This document shows positions 24,375 to 34,643 of a stretch of DNA of 64,000 nucleotides, in pieces. Position 1 is the first letter of the stretch; each line of letters begins with the position of its first letter. Position numbers and translations under genes: made by a program. The notes below the pieces were generated by a model. That model was given only the letters and a program-made list of their open reading frames with translations, was not told the origin of the DNA and did not search any database. Location of the stretch: NCBI RefSeq assembly GCF_003234445.2, contig NZ_CP126269.1, positions 1,116,001-1,180,000 of the forward strand. The letters are read 5' to 3'. Origin of the DNA: Curtobacterium sp. MCLR17_036. GTDB taxonomy: Bacteria > Actinomycetota > Actinomycetes > Actinomycetales > Microbacteriaceae.

Positions 24375-25243
24375 GCGCCGACGCGGCGCAGCTTCGCGAG
24401 GGGCGCCTGCTCGCCGGGGAAGATGCGCTTGACGCCGTCGCCGAGGGCGGTCTCGATGATGCGGACGTCGCGCGCGAGCGTCTGCAGGCCGTGCGGCTCG
24501 AGCGATGCCGCGTGGTCGGAGCCCCACATCGTGCGGTCGAGCGTGATGTGCCGTTCCACGGCCGTGGCGCCGAGTGCGACCGCGGCGATCGAGATCTGCA
24601 GGCCGGGCTCGTGGCCGGAGTAGCCGACCGGCACGCCGGCGTACCGGTTGGCGAGGGTGTCGATCATGCGCAGGTTCGCCTCCTCGGCCGGCAGCGGGTA
24701 CGTCGACGTCGCGTGCATGAGGACGAGGCGGTCGGAGCCGAGCGTCTCGACGGCGGCGTCGATCTGCTCGAGCGTGGACATGCCGGTCGACAGGATGACG
24801 GGCTTGCCGGTCGCGGCGACGGCGGCGAGCATGCCGAGGTCGGTCACCGACGCCGAGGCGATCTTGTACGCGACGACGTTGAGGTCCTCGAGGAAGTCGA
24901 CCGAGGGCTCGTCCCACGGGGACGCGAACCAGTCGAGGCCGCGGAGCGTCGCGTGGTCGCCGATCTCGATGTACTGGTCGCGGTCGAACTCGACGCGGTA
25001 GCGGTACTCCAGGTAGGTCATGTCGCCCCACGGGGTGCTGCGCGGCGTGTTCTTCATGTGCTCCGGCGTCGAGATCTCCGGCGTGCGCTTCTGGAACTTC
25101 ACGGCCTGCAGCCCGGCGTCCGCCGCGACGTCGATGAGCTGCTTCGCGATCTCGACGCTCCCGTTGTGGTTCAGGCCGATCTCGCCGATGAGGTACGCGG
25201 GGTGGCCCGCGCCGATCGTGGACGTACCGATGGTGACGGTCAT
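24371..25243 (-). CDS. NeuB-type nonulosonic acid synthase lacking the SAF domain
   Basis: A 290-residue PEP-dependent aldol condensing enzyme. Conserved segments: GEIGLNHNG near the N-terminus, VKFQKR, ASPWDE, YKIAS, LSTGMST and GYSGHEPG. These build the TIM barrel that joins phosphoenolpyruvate to a hexose or hexosamine derivative. Typical sialate synthases have ~345 residues with a C-terminal SAF (antifreeze-like) domain; this one stops where that domain would start. The product could be Kdn, a legionaminic-type or related acid. Overlaps with both neighbours show one operon. Confidence 0.85.
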   Translation of the reverse strand: MTVTIGTSTIGAGHPAYLIGEIGLNHNGSVEIAKQLIDVAADAGLQAVKFQKRTPEISTPEHMKNTPRSTPWGDMTYLEYRYRVEFDRDQYIEIGDHATLRGLDWFASPWDEPSVDFLEDLNVVAYKIASASVTDLGMLAAVAATGKPVILSTGMSTLEQIDAAVETLGSDRLVLMHATSTYPLPAEEANLRMIDTLANRYAGVPVGYSGHEPGLQISIAAVALGATAVERHITLDRTMWGSDHAASLEPHGLQTLARDVRIIETALGDGVKRIFPGEQAPLAKLRRVGA

Positions 25244-26016
25244 GGTGCTCCGTTCGGTGCGGGCACGGCCCGCGTCGGGGATGGGGTCGAGGGCGTGGCC
25301 CCGACCGGTCGGGCATCTCGGGCCGAGGGGAGCGAACCGGCGATCGCCTCGGCGACGGCCAGGTCGGCCGGCTCGTCGACGTCGATCGCGGTGGCCGCGT
25401 CCACCACGTGCAGTTCCACGCGCCCGTGGAACCGGTGCCGGTGCTGCCGGAAGCCGGCGGTCCGCAGGACGTAGAAGGAGCCGGTCTCGCGGTACTCGGG
25501 CTCGCGGTCCTGGCGTCGGGGGCGTGTGGCGGCGTCGTGGTTGACGGCCACGGCGGACCCGTCCGGCGCGGTCCGCCACAGGAACGCGTGCGACGGGGCG
25601 GCCGCGACCACCACGTCCGCGTGGCCCTGCACGACCCGGTCGATCGCGGCGTCGAGGTCGGCGGGTTCGATGAACGGCGAGGTCGCCTGCAGGAACACCA
25701 GGACCTCGGGGTCCGGCGCTCCCGTCGCTGCGAGCTCGTCGAGCACGTGCAGGAGCGCGGACTCCGACGAGGCCTCGTCCCCGGCCAGCTCGGCGGGGCG
25801 GCGGACGACGTGGGCCCCGGCCTCGCGGGCCTCGGCGGCGATGTCGTCCCCGTCGGTCGTCACGACGACGGCGTCGATCCGCTCCGCACCCAGGGCGGAC
25901 TCGACCGCACGCCGGACGAGCGGACGGCCGGCGACGGGACGGAGGTTCTTGCCCGGGATGCCCTTCGAGCCGGCGCGGGCGGGCACCACGGCGAGGACGT
26001 GACCGGTGGGGCGCAT
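25240..26016 (-). CDS. CMP-nonulosonate cytidylyltransferase (NeuA-like)
   Basis: A 258-residue nucleotidyltransferase. The N-terminus has the signature VVPARAGSKGIPGKNL, followed by GRPLVRRAVE, VTTDGDDIA and VFLQATSPF. It should activate a nonulosonic acid with CTP. The acyl-neuraminate and CMP-Kdn enzymes cannot be told apart by eye. The C-terminus carries an extra Pro/Ala/Thr tail of ~30 residues. It is the first gene of the three-gene operon; its stop overlaps the neuB-like start (ATGA). Confidence 0.85.
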   Translation of the reverse strand: MRPTGHVLAVVPARAGSKGIPGKNLRPVAGRPLVRRAVESALGAERIDAVVVTTDGDDIAAEAREAGAHVVRRPAELAGDEASSESALLHVLDELAATGAPDPEVLVFLQATSPFIEPADLDAAIDRVVQGHADVVVAAAPSHAFLWRTAPDGSAVAVNHDAATRPRRQDREPEYRETGSFYVLRTAGFRQHRHRFHGRVELHVVDAATAIDVDEPADLAVAEAIAGSLPSARDARPVGATPSTPSPTRAVPAPNGAP

Positions 26017-26110
26017 GTCCCGGACGCTACGAACCGAGGGTGTCCCGGAGACGAACGGCGGGCAGACGCGGACCGAACCGTTCCGGAAGCGTGCGGCGCC
26101 GGGTCGCCGC

Positions 26111-26116
26111 TAGAAT
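26111..26116 (+). promoter_or_regulatory. -10 element of tRNA-Arg
   Basis: TAGAAT lies 11 bases before the mature tRNA 5' end. A matching -35 at a 17-base spacing is weak (AGCGTG). Confidence 0.5.
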
Positions 26117-26127
26117 CGACGTCGCTC

Positions 26128-26200
26128 GCCTCCGTAGCTCAGTGGATAGAGCAGGTGGTTTCTACCCACCGTGCCGCGGGTTCGATTCCTGCCGGGGGCA
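26128..26200 (+). tRNA. tRNA-Arg (TCT)
   Basis: Acceptor GCCTCCG pairs with CGGGGGC (one T-G pair), D-arm GCTC/GAGC, anticodon stem GGTGG/CCACC with loop TTTCTAC (anticodon TCT), T-arm GCGGG/CCTGC with TTCGATT. The discriminator base is A26200. CCA is not encoded (CCG follows). This isoacceptor reads AGA/AGG, which are rare in such GC-rich genomes. Confidence 0.93.
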
Positions 26201-26208
26201 CCGACGCG

Positions 26209-26242
26209 AACGGGCCGCCATCCTTCCGGATGGCGGCCCGTT
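26209..26242 (+). terminator. Terminator after tRNA-Arg
   Basis: A perfect 15-base stem (26209-26223 with 26228-26242), loop TTCC, ending in GTTCCTCG. It also lies beyond the stop of the convergent membrane protein gene, so it can serve both. Confidence 0.8.
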
Positions 26243-26277
26243 CCTCGTCCGGGTGTCGACCCGGGCGCGTGGTGGTG

Positions 26278-27618
26278 CTACTCGTCGTCGGCGGCCCGGC
26301 GGCGGAGCTCCGCAGCGCTGAGCGGCTGCGTGTGGGTCGCCTCGGAGGTCTCGTCCGCGTCGGTCGGCTCGGCCGGCGCCTGCGACAGGCGGGTGGGGAT
26401 CGACGTGGTGTTCGTCGTCCCCGCGGCGTCGAGCCGGGGAGCACGGGCGGGGACGTCGTTCGCCGGGGTGCGGTTGACATGTGACTCGGCGGCGGTCGGG
26501 GTCATGGCCGATCCGCCGAACGCCTGCGTGGTGGCGCGGTCGTCCACGACCTCGGTGTCGTCGGTGTCGCGGGACGAGCCCGAGGCGCCGGCCGGGCCGG
26601 TGCTGTCCGGGGTGGTCCGTGCGGGCTGGGCCGGGGTGCCGAGCGTCGGTCGGACGGGCGGCGTCGGCGCAGACGACGAGTCGTCGCCGTAGACCCGCGT
26701 CGTGTTCTGCCCGAAGGAGCGGGTGGCGTCGGCGTCGGAGCCGCCGCGGTTCACCGAGAACGTCGGGGCGGACGGTCCCTGGGCCGGCGACTGAGCCGGC
26801 GCCTGGGCGGGGGTCTGGGACTGCGGAGACTGCGGAGCCTGCGGGGCGGACGCCGCGGAGCCGTGCGCGCTGGTGCTGCCGGGCGTTCCGGCGCTCCCGG
26901 CGGTGCCGGTACCGCTCGGCGTGCCGGTGCTGGTGCCGGTGCCGGTGCCGGTGGGGGCAGCAGCGGGCGTGGGCGTCGCCGCCGGGCGCAGCGAGGTCGT
27001 GGTCGGGGTGGGCCGCTCGGCCGGGGACGCCGGAGCGGGCGTCGCCGCCTGAGCGCGGGACTGCTCCACCTGGTCGGCGTTCCAGTCCTGCTGGCGCTTG
27101 ATCAGGTCGGCGTCGGGGTCGGGGGAGTCGAACTTCCAGCGCTCGAGATCGGCCTTGAAGAGCTTGCGGGCGCGGGACGGACGTGCCTGCCAGTCGAGCA
27201 GACGGTCGCGGAACTCGGCCAGCGACTGCTCGGCCTGGAAGCTGAACGTCGACGAGTTCTTCTTGATGTCGGCGATCTCGTGCTGGGTCCAGTTGGCGGC
27301 CAGCGGTGCACCGGGGACCGGGAGCAGACGCAGGCGGATGTCGGCGTCCTCGGCGAGGTGGTCGGCGTAGCGGCGCTCGTCGTGCCCGAGCGCACCCCAG
27401 GCGGCGGCCTTGCGGGCCGCCGAGACGATCGCGGTGACCGCGGCGTTCTTCGCCTCGCGCTCCTGCAGGGCCACGACGCGCTTGGTCGCTCCGCGTCCGA
27501 TCAGCGCGGCGATCACACCCGCCACGACGATGGCGACGAAGGGGATGACGGCGCCCGAGAGCACACGCCACCCGTCGTCCGATGCGGTCCAGTCGCTCAG
27601 GTCGTTCCACCAGTCCAT
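26278..27618 (-). CDS. Membrane protein with long low-complexity tail
   Basis: A 446-residue protein. One N-terminal helix (about 18-42, VIPFVAIVVAGVIAALI) is followed by a helical domain with conserved-looking Trp and charged residues (about 45-190), as in uncharacterised actinobacterial membrane proteins. The rest is a Pro/Ala/Thr/Ser/Gly tail with many simple repeats such as GTGTGTSTGT. The tail is probably cytoplasmic or wall-spanning; orientation is not clear. A structural or scaffolding role is possible, without direct evidence. Confidence 0.7.
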   Translation of the reverse strand: MDWWNDLSDWTASDDGWRVLSGAVIPFVAIVVAGVIAALIGRGATKRVVALQEREAKNAAVTAIVSAARKAAAWGALGHDERRYADHLAEDADIRLRLLPVPGAPLAANWTQHEIADIKKNSSTFSFQAEQSLAEFRDRLLDWQARPSRARKLFKADLERWKFDSPDPDADLIKRQQDWNADQVEQSRAQAATPAPASPAERPTPTTTSLRPAATPTPAAAPTGTGTGTSTGTPSGTGTAGSAGTPGSTSAHGSAASAPQAPQSPQSQTPAQAPAQSPAQGPSAPTFSVNRGGSDADATRSFGQNTTRVYGDDSSSAPTPPVRPTLGTPAQPARTTPDSTGPAGASGSSRDTDDTEVVDDRATTQAFGGSAMTPTAAESHVNRTPANDVPARAPRLDAAGTTNTTSIPTRLSQAPAEPTDADETSEATHTQPLSAAELRRRAADDE

Positions 27619-27707
27619 GCGCGCACCATACCCACGAAACGATCAGGCGCCGGGGAGGTCGGTCGGTGATCCGCCCATCCGGTCCGACACGATTCCAATG
27701 TGGAACA

Positions 27708-27974
27708 TCATGACCAGCGGAGGGTGTCGACGGCGTCGTCGGCCGACCAGACGTTCGGCAGCTCGACGAAGCGACGCTCGGTCGCGACGTAGCGCCGGGC
27801 GCGGTACGCCGTGTCGCCCGCGACGTCGATCCGGTCGACGTACCCGACGATCTCGCCGTTCGCGCGGGTGACCCGGCTCAGGTCGTCGCGGACGTCGAGG
27901 ACCCGGTAGTCACCGTGCGAGCGGGCGAGCGGGACACTGCGGATCCGCAGGACGGGTTCGTGGGTGGTCTGCAT
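27708..27974 (-). CDS. Small protein, unknown function
   Basis: An 88-residue soluble protein from ATG 27974. It shows the strand pattern of a small PRC-barrel-like or ligand-binding domain: YRVLDVRDDLSRVT, EIVGYVDRIDV, AYRARRYVA. The first ~20 residues are flexible. It is transcribed away from msrA with a shared 186-base gap and in the same direction as the membrane protein gene. I do not recognise a named family. Confidence 0.6.
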   Translation of the reverse strand: MQTTHEPVLRIRSVPLARSHGDYRVLDVRDDLSRVTRANGEIVGYVDRIDVAGDTAYRARRYVATERRFVELPNVWSADDAVDTLRWS

Positions 27975-28160
27975 CGCTGCTCCCCGGGTCGGTGTGGTCG
28001 GTGACGGGGTGTCCGTCGGTGTGCAGCTGACGCTACGGGCGACCACCGACACGTCGGCGCCTCCGGCATGGTCTGTGGAGGAGGGCGCCGAGCGCGCGCG
28101 GTGTGGAGGAACTGCACCCCGCGCCCTCGCCGTCGCAGCACGCCGGAGTACGGTGGCGAC

Positions 28161-28688
28161 ATGACGACGTTCGTGCTCGCAGGTGGCTGTTTCTGGTGTC
28201 TCGACGCCGTGTACCGCACGCTCCAGGGGGTGCAGGACGTGGTGTCCGGCTACGTCGGCGGCCACGTGGACGACCCGTCGTACGAGCTGGTCTGCACCGG
28301 CACGACCGGTCACGCCGAGGCCGTCGCGGTGACGTTCGACGAGGCCGTGCTCCCGGCCGAGGTGGTCCTCGACGTGTTCTTCACGCTCCACGACCCGCGG
28401 CAGCTGAACCGGCAGGGCGCCGACGTCGGCACGCAGTACCGCTCGGCGATGTTCCCCGCTGACGACGTGCAGCGCGAGCTGTTCGAGCGCGCGATCGGGC
28501 GTGCCGCCGAGATCTGGGACGGCGGGATCGTCACGACGATCGAGCCGCTGTCGACCTTCTTCACGGCAGAGGAGCACCACCAGGACTTCTTCGCGAAGAA
28601 CCCCGGACAGGGCTACTGCCTCGCCGTCGCACTGCCCAAGGTGAACAAGGTCCGCAAGGCGTACGGTCAGTACATCCTGGCGTCCTGA
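28161..28688 (+). CDS. msrA: Peptide methionine sulfoxide reductase A
   Basis: A 175-residue enzyme that reduces S-methionine sulfoxide in proteins. The catalytic motif GCFWC starts at residue 9, followed by GYVGGH and downstream ADVGTQYRS. The C-terminal GQGYC supplies a possible resolving Cys. ATG 28161 gives MTTFVLAGGCFW, the usual start. It repairs oxidative damage with thioredoxin-type reductants. A 67-residue gene with its own strong ribosome binding site follows. Confidence 0.95.
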   Translation: MTTFVLAGGCFWCLDAVYRTLQGVQDVVSGYVGGHVDDPSYELVCTGTTGHAEAVAVTFDEAVLPAEVVLDVFFTLHDPRQLNRQGADVGTQYRSAMFPADDVQRELFERAIGRAAEIWDGGIVTTIEPLSTFFTAEEHHQDFFAKNPGQGYCLAVALPKVNKVRKAYGQYILAS

Positions 28689-28725
28689 TCCCGGGGCGTC
28701 GGGGCCACGAGGAGGTGGTTCGAAC

Positions 28726-28929
28726 ATGACGGACGACACGGGGACCTGGGTCGCGATCGGTCCGGCCGGCGCGGTGGGCAGCATCCACCGGGCGGCGGAC
28801 GGCTTCACGGTCGAGCTCTACGGACGACGGCGAGCGGGTGGCGTGTACCCGTCGCTCGAGTCGGCGAAGGGCGCGGTCCACGCCGCGCTCGGCCCGTTGG
28901 CGGCCCGGCCCGAGTTCCGCGCGCACTGA
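28726..28929 (+). CDS. Small protein, unknown function
   Basis: A 67-residue protein from ATG 28726 with AGGAGG ten bases upstream, a strong sign that it is translated. Pattern: three strands (TWVAIGPAG, GSIHRAADGFTVELYG, GVYPSLES) and a helix, like a minimal alpha/beta domain. It is 37 bases after msrA and may share its transcript. No known family recognised. Confidence 0.6.
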   Translation: MTDDTGTWVAIGPAGAVGSIHRAADGFTVELYGRRRAGGVYPSLESAKGAVHAALGPLAARPEFRAH

Positions 28930-29048
28930 CGGGCTTCGGTCAGGAGGCCCGGGGGACTCGTCCTCCACAGGTCGCCTCGACCGGTCCACACGTCACAGGT
29001 CGAGCCCGGGCCCGCTCACGCGGTCCCGGGCTCGATGACGATCGACGC

Positions 29049-29708
29049 ATGAACGACATCATCACCGTCTGCGGAATCGTCGCCACCGAGCCCCGGCACC
29101 TCGTCACCGAGACCGGCATCGCCATCACGAGTCTCCGGCTCGCGTCACCCTCGCGTCGTTGGGACCGGGCCAGTGCGGCCTGGGTCAACGGCACCACGAA
29201 CTGGTACACCGTCACCGCGTTCCGGTCGCTCGCGTCGAACGTCTTCAAGTCCCTGAAGAAGGGCGACCGGATCGTGGTCGCCGGTCGCGTCCGGATCCGC
29301 ACGTGGGAGCGCGACGGCCGCGGCGGGACCTCCGTCGAGATCGACGCCGACGGCATCGGCCACGACCTGGCGTGGGGCATCAGCAACTGGGTTCGGGTAC
29401 CGCGGCAGGTGAACGACCCGACGACCGGCCACGGCGGCACGCAGCACGTCGACCTGCGCACCGGTGAGATCGGCGCCGGGGCACTGCCGGCCGCGCCGGA
29501 CCACGCCGACCTCGACGCCGCTGCGACCCCCGAGGCGGCGGAGGACGCACCCGGCGTCGGGTTCGAGGACCCCGGCCTGCCCGGAGCGGTCGTCGACGCG
29601 CCCCACCACGGTGCGCCCGGACTCGACGAGCACGACCACGAGCAGGACGCCCCCGACGCAGGGGACCACGACCCGGTCGGGTCGCCCGTCGTCAGGGACG
29701 CCGCGTGA
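29049..29708 (+). CDS. ssb: Single-stranded DNA-binding protein, second paralogue type
   Basis: A 219-residue protein. The N-terminal OB fold (about 1-105) has DIITVCGIVATEPR, NWYTVTAFR, LKKGDRIVVAGRVRIRTWE, as in SSB. The tail is acidic, rich in Asp/His/Pro/Ala, but ends in VVRDAA and lacks the usual DDDIPF tip that recruits repair partners. The main ssb normally sits next to rpsF and rpsR, so this is likely an accessory SSB, for example for natural transformation or repair. That is inference. Confidence 0.85.
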   Translation: MNDIITVCGIVATEPRHLVTETGIAITSLRLASPSRRWDRASAAWVNGTTNWYTVTAFRSLASNVFKSLKKGDRIVVAGRVRIRTWERDGRGGTSVEIDADGIGHDLAWGISNWVRVPRQVNDPTTGHGGTQHVDLRTGEIGAGALPAAPDHADLDAAATPEAAEDAPGVGFEDPGLPGAVVDAPHHGAPGLDEHDHEQDAPDAGDHDPVGSPVVRDAA

Positions 29709-29731
29709 CGCAGCTCAGCCGCGTCGGCCCG

Positions 29732-30463
29732 TCACCACTTCTGCGCGATCATCCCGATGCCGGAGACCTGCGCGGTGTCCCAGTTGCCGCCCCTCGGCAG
29801 ACCCGAGACCCGGCCGTCGATCGTGAAGGACGCCCCCTGCACCCGCGGGCTGTTGGTCTGCTTCGCCTTGATCCCGTGGAACGTGAAGCTCGTGTCCCAC
29901 TTGCCGTTGAGACCGGTGTTCGACTTGCGGTCCCCGACCGTGATGCGGGTGTTCTGCACGGTGGAGTGCACGACGTCGCCGTTCAGCCGGGCGTTCGCCT
30001 CGGCGTTGAAGAACAGGCGTCCGTCCAGGTTGAGCTTGAGCGTGCCGATCGTCTTGTGGTTGACGATCATCGTCGCGACGTCGTTCTTGTACCAGCGCAT
30101 CCCGATGGGCGTCAGCTTGTTCGTCGCAGGGCCGAGGTAGCCGTAGGTGAACTTGCCGTTCTGCACGCGCTCCCAGATGTAGCGCGGCTTGCCCTTGCTC
30201 TGCGGCGAGCCCTTGTCCGACTGGATCCCGAACGAGTACGCGTTGTTGTGGGCGTCGTGGACGTTGATGTACGACGAGTAGCCGGTGCCGGAGCCGTTCG
30301 CGCTGATGCTCGCGGTGTAGAGCAGGTACGGGTCGCCCTTCGGCACGGCGCCGGCGGCCGAGGCCGGAGCCGCGGGGGCGAGGAGTGCGGCGGTGAGTGC
30401 GAGGGCGCCGACGAAGGGGACCGCGAGCCGGCGGAGTCGAGTGGTGGTGGTGCGCCTGGTCAT
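29732..30463 (-). CDS. Secreted protein, unknown function
   Basis: A 243-residue protein with a Tat/Sec-like signal peptide: TRRTTTTRLRRLA, a hydrophobic core, and ASAAG as likely cleavage site near residue 37. The mature part is beta-rich with Gly, Asn and aromatic residues, TLKLNLDGRLFFNAEANA, and ends in MIAQKW. No cysteines and no catalytic motif. It converges with ssb with a 23-base gap. Likely an extracellular or wall-associated protein. Confidence 0.75.
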   Translation of the reverse strand: MTRRTTTTRLRRLAVPFVGALALTAALLAPAAPASAAGAVPKGDPYLLYTASISANGSGTGYSSYINVHDAHNNAYSFGIQSDKGSPQSKGKPRYIWERVQNGKFTYGYLGPATNKLTPIGMRWYKNDVATMIVNHKTIGTLKLNLDGRLFFNAEANARLNGDVVHSTVQNTRITVGDRKSNTGLNGKWDTSFTFHGIKAKQTNSPRVQGASFTIDGRVSGLPRGGNWDTAQVSGIGMIAQKW

Positions 30464-30647
30464 GCCGGTCGTCCTCTTCCTGTTCCTGTCCGCGTCGTGG
30501 TCGGCGACGGGGCTCCGTGGTTGCGGGGCGTGGACACGCTACGTCGTCGTCCGACGGTGCGACAGACCCTCGTTGCGGGGTGCGCGATCCGGCGATCGGT
30601 CGGGGCGCGAGCGGGGGACGGGCGGGGTCACTACACTTGGGCGCGAT
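30464..30647. promoter_or_regulatory. Divergent promoter region of secreted protein and ettA
   Basis: 184 bases without a gene. TACACT (30632-30637) ends ten bases before the ettA ATG and is a good -10 candidate, without a clear -35. TAGCGT on the minus strand (about 30537-30542) is a weaker candidate for the secreted protein gene. Confidence 0.35.
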
Positions 30648-32333
<1,686 letters not shown>

Positions 32334-32338
32334 CCGGC

Positions 32339-32821
32339 GTGACGAGACTGCACGCTCCGATCCGCATGCGGTGGAGCGACATCGACGCGTACGGTCACGT
32401 CAACAACTCCGCGATGCTGCGCCTGCTCGAAGAGGCGCGCATCGTGGGGTTCTGGGGCGCCGACCCCGACGAGCGGTCGGCGGACGGCAGCATCCCGGAG
32501 CCGATCATCGACGGTCGTCCGGGTTCCGGCACGATGACCGTCATCGCCGGGCAGCGGCTCGAGTACCTCGCGTCCATCCCGTACCTGCGGCAGCCGCTCG
32601 ACATCCAGATGTGGATCGGGCGGCTCGGCGGCGCGAGCATCGACGTGTCGTACGAGGTCTGGTCTCCGGTGGGGCAGGACCCCGCCGTGCTCTACACCCG
32701 GGCGACGACGGCGCTCGTGATGGTCGACGCCGCGTCGAACCGTCCTCGTCGCCTGACCGCTCCCGAGCGGGCGGCGTGTGAGGCGTACCTCGAGGAGCCG
32801 GTCACCTTCAGCCGGCCCTAG
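32339..32821 (+). CDS. Acyl-CoA thioesterase (4HBT hot-dog fold)
   Basis: A 160-residue protein. The motif RWSDIDAYGHVNNSAMLRLL (residues ~13-32) is the catalytic Asp/His helix entry of YbgC/FadM-like thioesterases. GTG 32339 leaves 5 bases after ettA; an internal ATG at 32366 is a possible alternative. It hydrolyses acyl-CoA thioesters; the physiological substrate is not evident. A second, TesB-type thioesterase is encoded convergently. Confidence 0.88.
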   Translation: MTRLHAPIRMRWSDIDAYGHVNNSAMLRLLEEARIVGFWGADPDERSADGSIPEPIIDGRPGSGTMTVIAGQRLEYLASIPYLRQPLDIQMWIGRLGGASIDVSYEVWSPVGQDPAVLYTRATTALVMVDAASNRPRRLTAPERAACEAYLEEPVTFSRP

Positions 32822-32963
32822 CGGCGCCGGGGGACCGCGCCGGGCACACGCGACACCGCCACCGACGCGGGGACCGACACCGACCTCACAACAGCACCGG
32901 CACCGCTCGGGGCCCGTCACCGGCACCGGCACGGCCCGCGACCCGCAAGCGGTCCCGCAGGGG

Positions 32964-33821
32964 TCAGCGCGGGACCCGCATCATGCCCTCCTGCGCCACG
33001 GTGGCGAGCAGCCGTCCGTCGCGCGAGAACATCCGGCCGAGGGCCAGGCCCCGTCCGCCCTGAGCGCTGGGGGACTCCTCGACGAAGAGCACCCAGTCGT
33101 CCGCCCGGCCGTCGCGGTGCCACCACATCGCGTGGTCGAGGCTCGCGCTCTTCACGCCGGGCGTGCCCCAGGCGACACCGTGGCGGCGCATGATCGGCTC
33201 GAGGATCGACAGGTCGCTCGCGTAGCCGAGCACCGCGCGGTGCAGGGCGCGGTCCTCCGGCAGGTCGCCCTGCACGCGGAACCACACGGCCTGGTGCGCC
33301 ACGTGCTCGCCCTGCACGTCGACGAACACGGGACCCTCGACGTGGCGCAGGTCGATGGAGCGCTCGGCCCAGGCCTGCGCCACCGGGTGGTCGATCGCGG
33401 ACAGGATCGACGCCGCCGACGGCAGGGACTCCGGGTCGGGGACGTCCACCGGGACGGCGTCCTGGTGCTCGACCCCGGTGTCGGGCGCCTGGAACGAGGC
33501 GATCATCGAGAAGATCGGCACCCCCTGCTGGTACGCCTGCACGCGGCGGGTCGCGAACGACCGGCCGTCGTGGATGCGCTCGACGCCGAACGTGATCGGG
33601 GCGTCGATGTCGCCGGGGCGCAGGAAGTAGCCGTGCATCGAGTGGATGTCGCGGCCCTCGATGGTGGCCTGTGCGGCGACGATGCACTGCGCGAGCACCT
33701 GCCCGCCGAACACCCGCCCGCCGGGTGACCAGTGGCTGACGCCGGTCAGGATGGTCTCGCCGGTGCTCGCGCCCGTGTCCTCGAGTCGCAGGGTCCGCAG
33801 GAAGTCCGGTTCTCCGTTCAC
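32964..33821 (-). CDS. tesB: Acyl-CoA thioesterase II
   Basis: A 285-residue double hot-dog thioesterase. The first half has GGRVFGGQVLAQ and SMHGYFLRPGD, the second SLDHAMWWHR (catalytic Asp region). GTG 33821 gives MNGEPDFLRTL, the usual start. Length and both repeats are normal for TesB. The enzyme cleaves medium and long acyl-CoAs and may tune fatty acid turnover. The gap 32822-32963 before it contains GCACCGGCACC repeats and no gene. Confidence 0.93.
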   Translation of the reverse strand: MNGEPDFLRTLRLEDTGASTGETILTGVSHWSPGGRVFGGQVLAQCIVAAQATIEGRDIHSMHGYFLRPGDIDAPITFGVERIHDGRSFATRRVQAYQQGVPIFSMIASFQAPDTGVEHQDAVPVDVPDPESLPSAASILSAIDHPVAQAWAERSIDLRHVEGPVFVDVQGEHVAHQAVWFRVQGDLPEDRALHRAVLGYASDLSILEPIMRRHGVAWGTPGVKSASLDHAMWWHRDGRADDWVLFVEESPSAQGGRGLALGRMFSRDGRLLATVAQEGMMRVPR

Positions 33822-33890
33822 GTGGTGCAGTCTACGAACGGCCGGACGGCACCGGTGCACCCGGGCACGGCCGGTAGGATCGGAGCCGAC

Positions 33891-34592
33891 ATGAGCACCT
33901 CGTTCACGCTTCCCGACGCCGCCTCACTGGGTGACCTCCGCACCTACCTCGGGCGGGCAGCCCGGATCGAGGACGGTTCGGTGCGGCTCATCGCCGACTC
34001 CGGTGTCCTCGCGGTGTACACGGCGATCCTCTACCCGCTCGGCCTGCTCGACGAGCTGCCGACCGTGCTGGGGCTGCGCACGTTCTCGTTGACCGAGCCC
34101 GCGACGATCGACGCCGTCGTGCCGTTGCAGTCGCTGCTCGAGCGGCTCCGCCTGCTGGCCGAGGCGCAGGACGCCGAGCACGCCGAGGGTGCCGACCCGA
34201 CGCGGGCGACCCCGATCGAGGTCGAGCTCCCGCACGAGGTCCACACGGTGACGTGGGCGGCCATCTCGCCGCCGCGTGGCGGGTGGGTGCCCCTGCCGGA
34301 CGTCTCGCCGGAGCTCCTGCGACGCGCCACGCGCGACGGCATCACCGAGGTCGCCGAGGCCGTGCCGTCGAACGCCGGCGAGGCCATCGTCCGCAAGGTC
34401 CGCTCCGAGGTCTGGGGGCGACCGGTTCCGGGCATCGAGCACCTGCCCGCCGGGGCCGGGTTCGCCGGCGAGAGCCTGGGGTTCCTCGGGCACGACCCGG
34501 TCCGGCTGTTCGAGACCGGTCCGTGGAGCCGGCTCACGACGTCGCGCGGGCACGTGCTCGTGAAGCGTCGGGCCTGGACGCTCTCCCTCTGA
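33891..34592 (+). CDS. Conserved actinobacterial protein, unknown function
   Basis: A 233-residue soluble protein from ATG 33891. N-terminal helices (about 8-60), an acidic loop with EAQDAEHAEGADPTR, then a mixed alpha/beta part with WAAISPPRGGWVPLPD and a C-terminal GFLGHDPVRLFETGPWSRL. I know similar conserved proteins next to tesB in Microbacteriaceae without assigned function. No catalytic motif, signal or membrane helix. Confidence 0.65.
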   Translation: MSTSFTLPDAASLGDLRTYLGRAARIEDGSVRLIADSGVLAVYTAILYPLGLLDELPTVLGLRTFSLTEPATIDAVVPLQSLLERLRLLAEAQDAEHAEGADPTRATPIEVELPHEVHTVTWAAISPPRGGWVPLPDVSPELLRRATRDGITEVAEAVPSNAGEAIVRKVRSEVWGRPVPGIEHLPAGAGFAGESLGFLGHDPVRLFETGPWSRLTTSRGHVLVKRRAWTLSL

Positions 34593-34643
34593 CGCTCTCA
34601 CTCTGACGGGCGCCGCTGCGACCGCCGGTGGTTGGGTGGGGGC

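Noticed and set aside
22866-25316. A very long minus-strand open frame (816 codons) joining the glycosyltransferase and sequence antisense-in-frame to the neuB-like gene
   Set aside because: The upstream part is Arg/His/Pro-rich and overlaps the neuB-like gene in another frame. The real start is GTG 24374, which has a GTGA overlap with the neuB-like stop.
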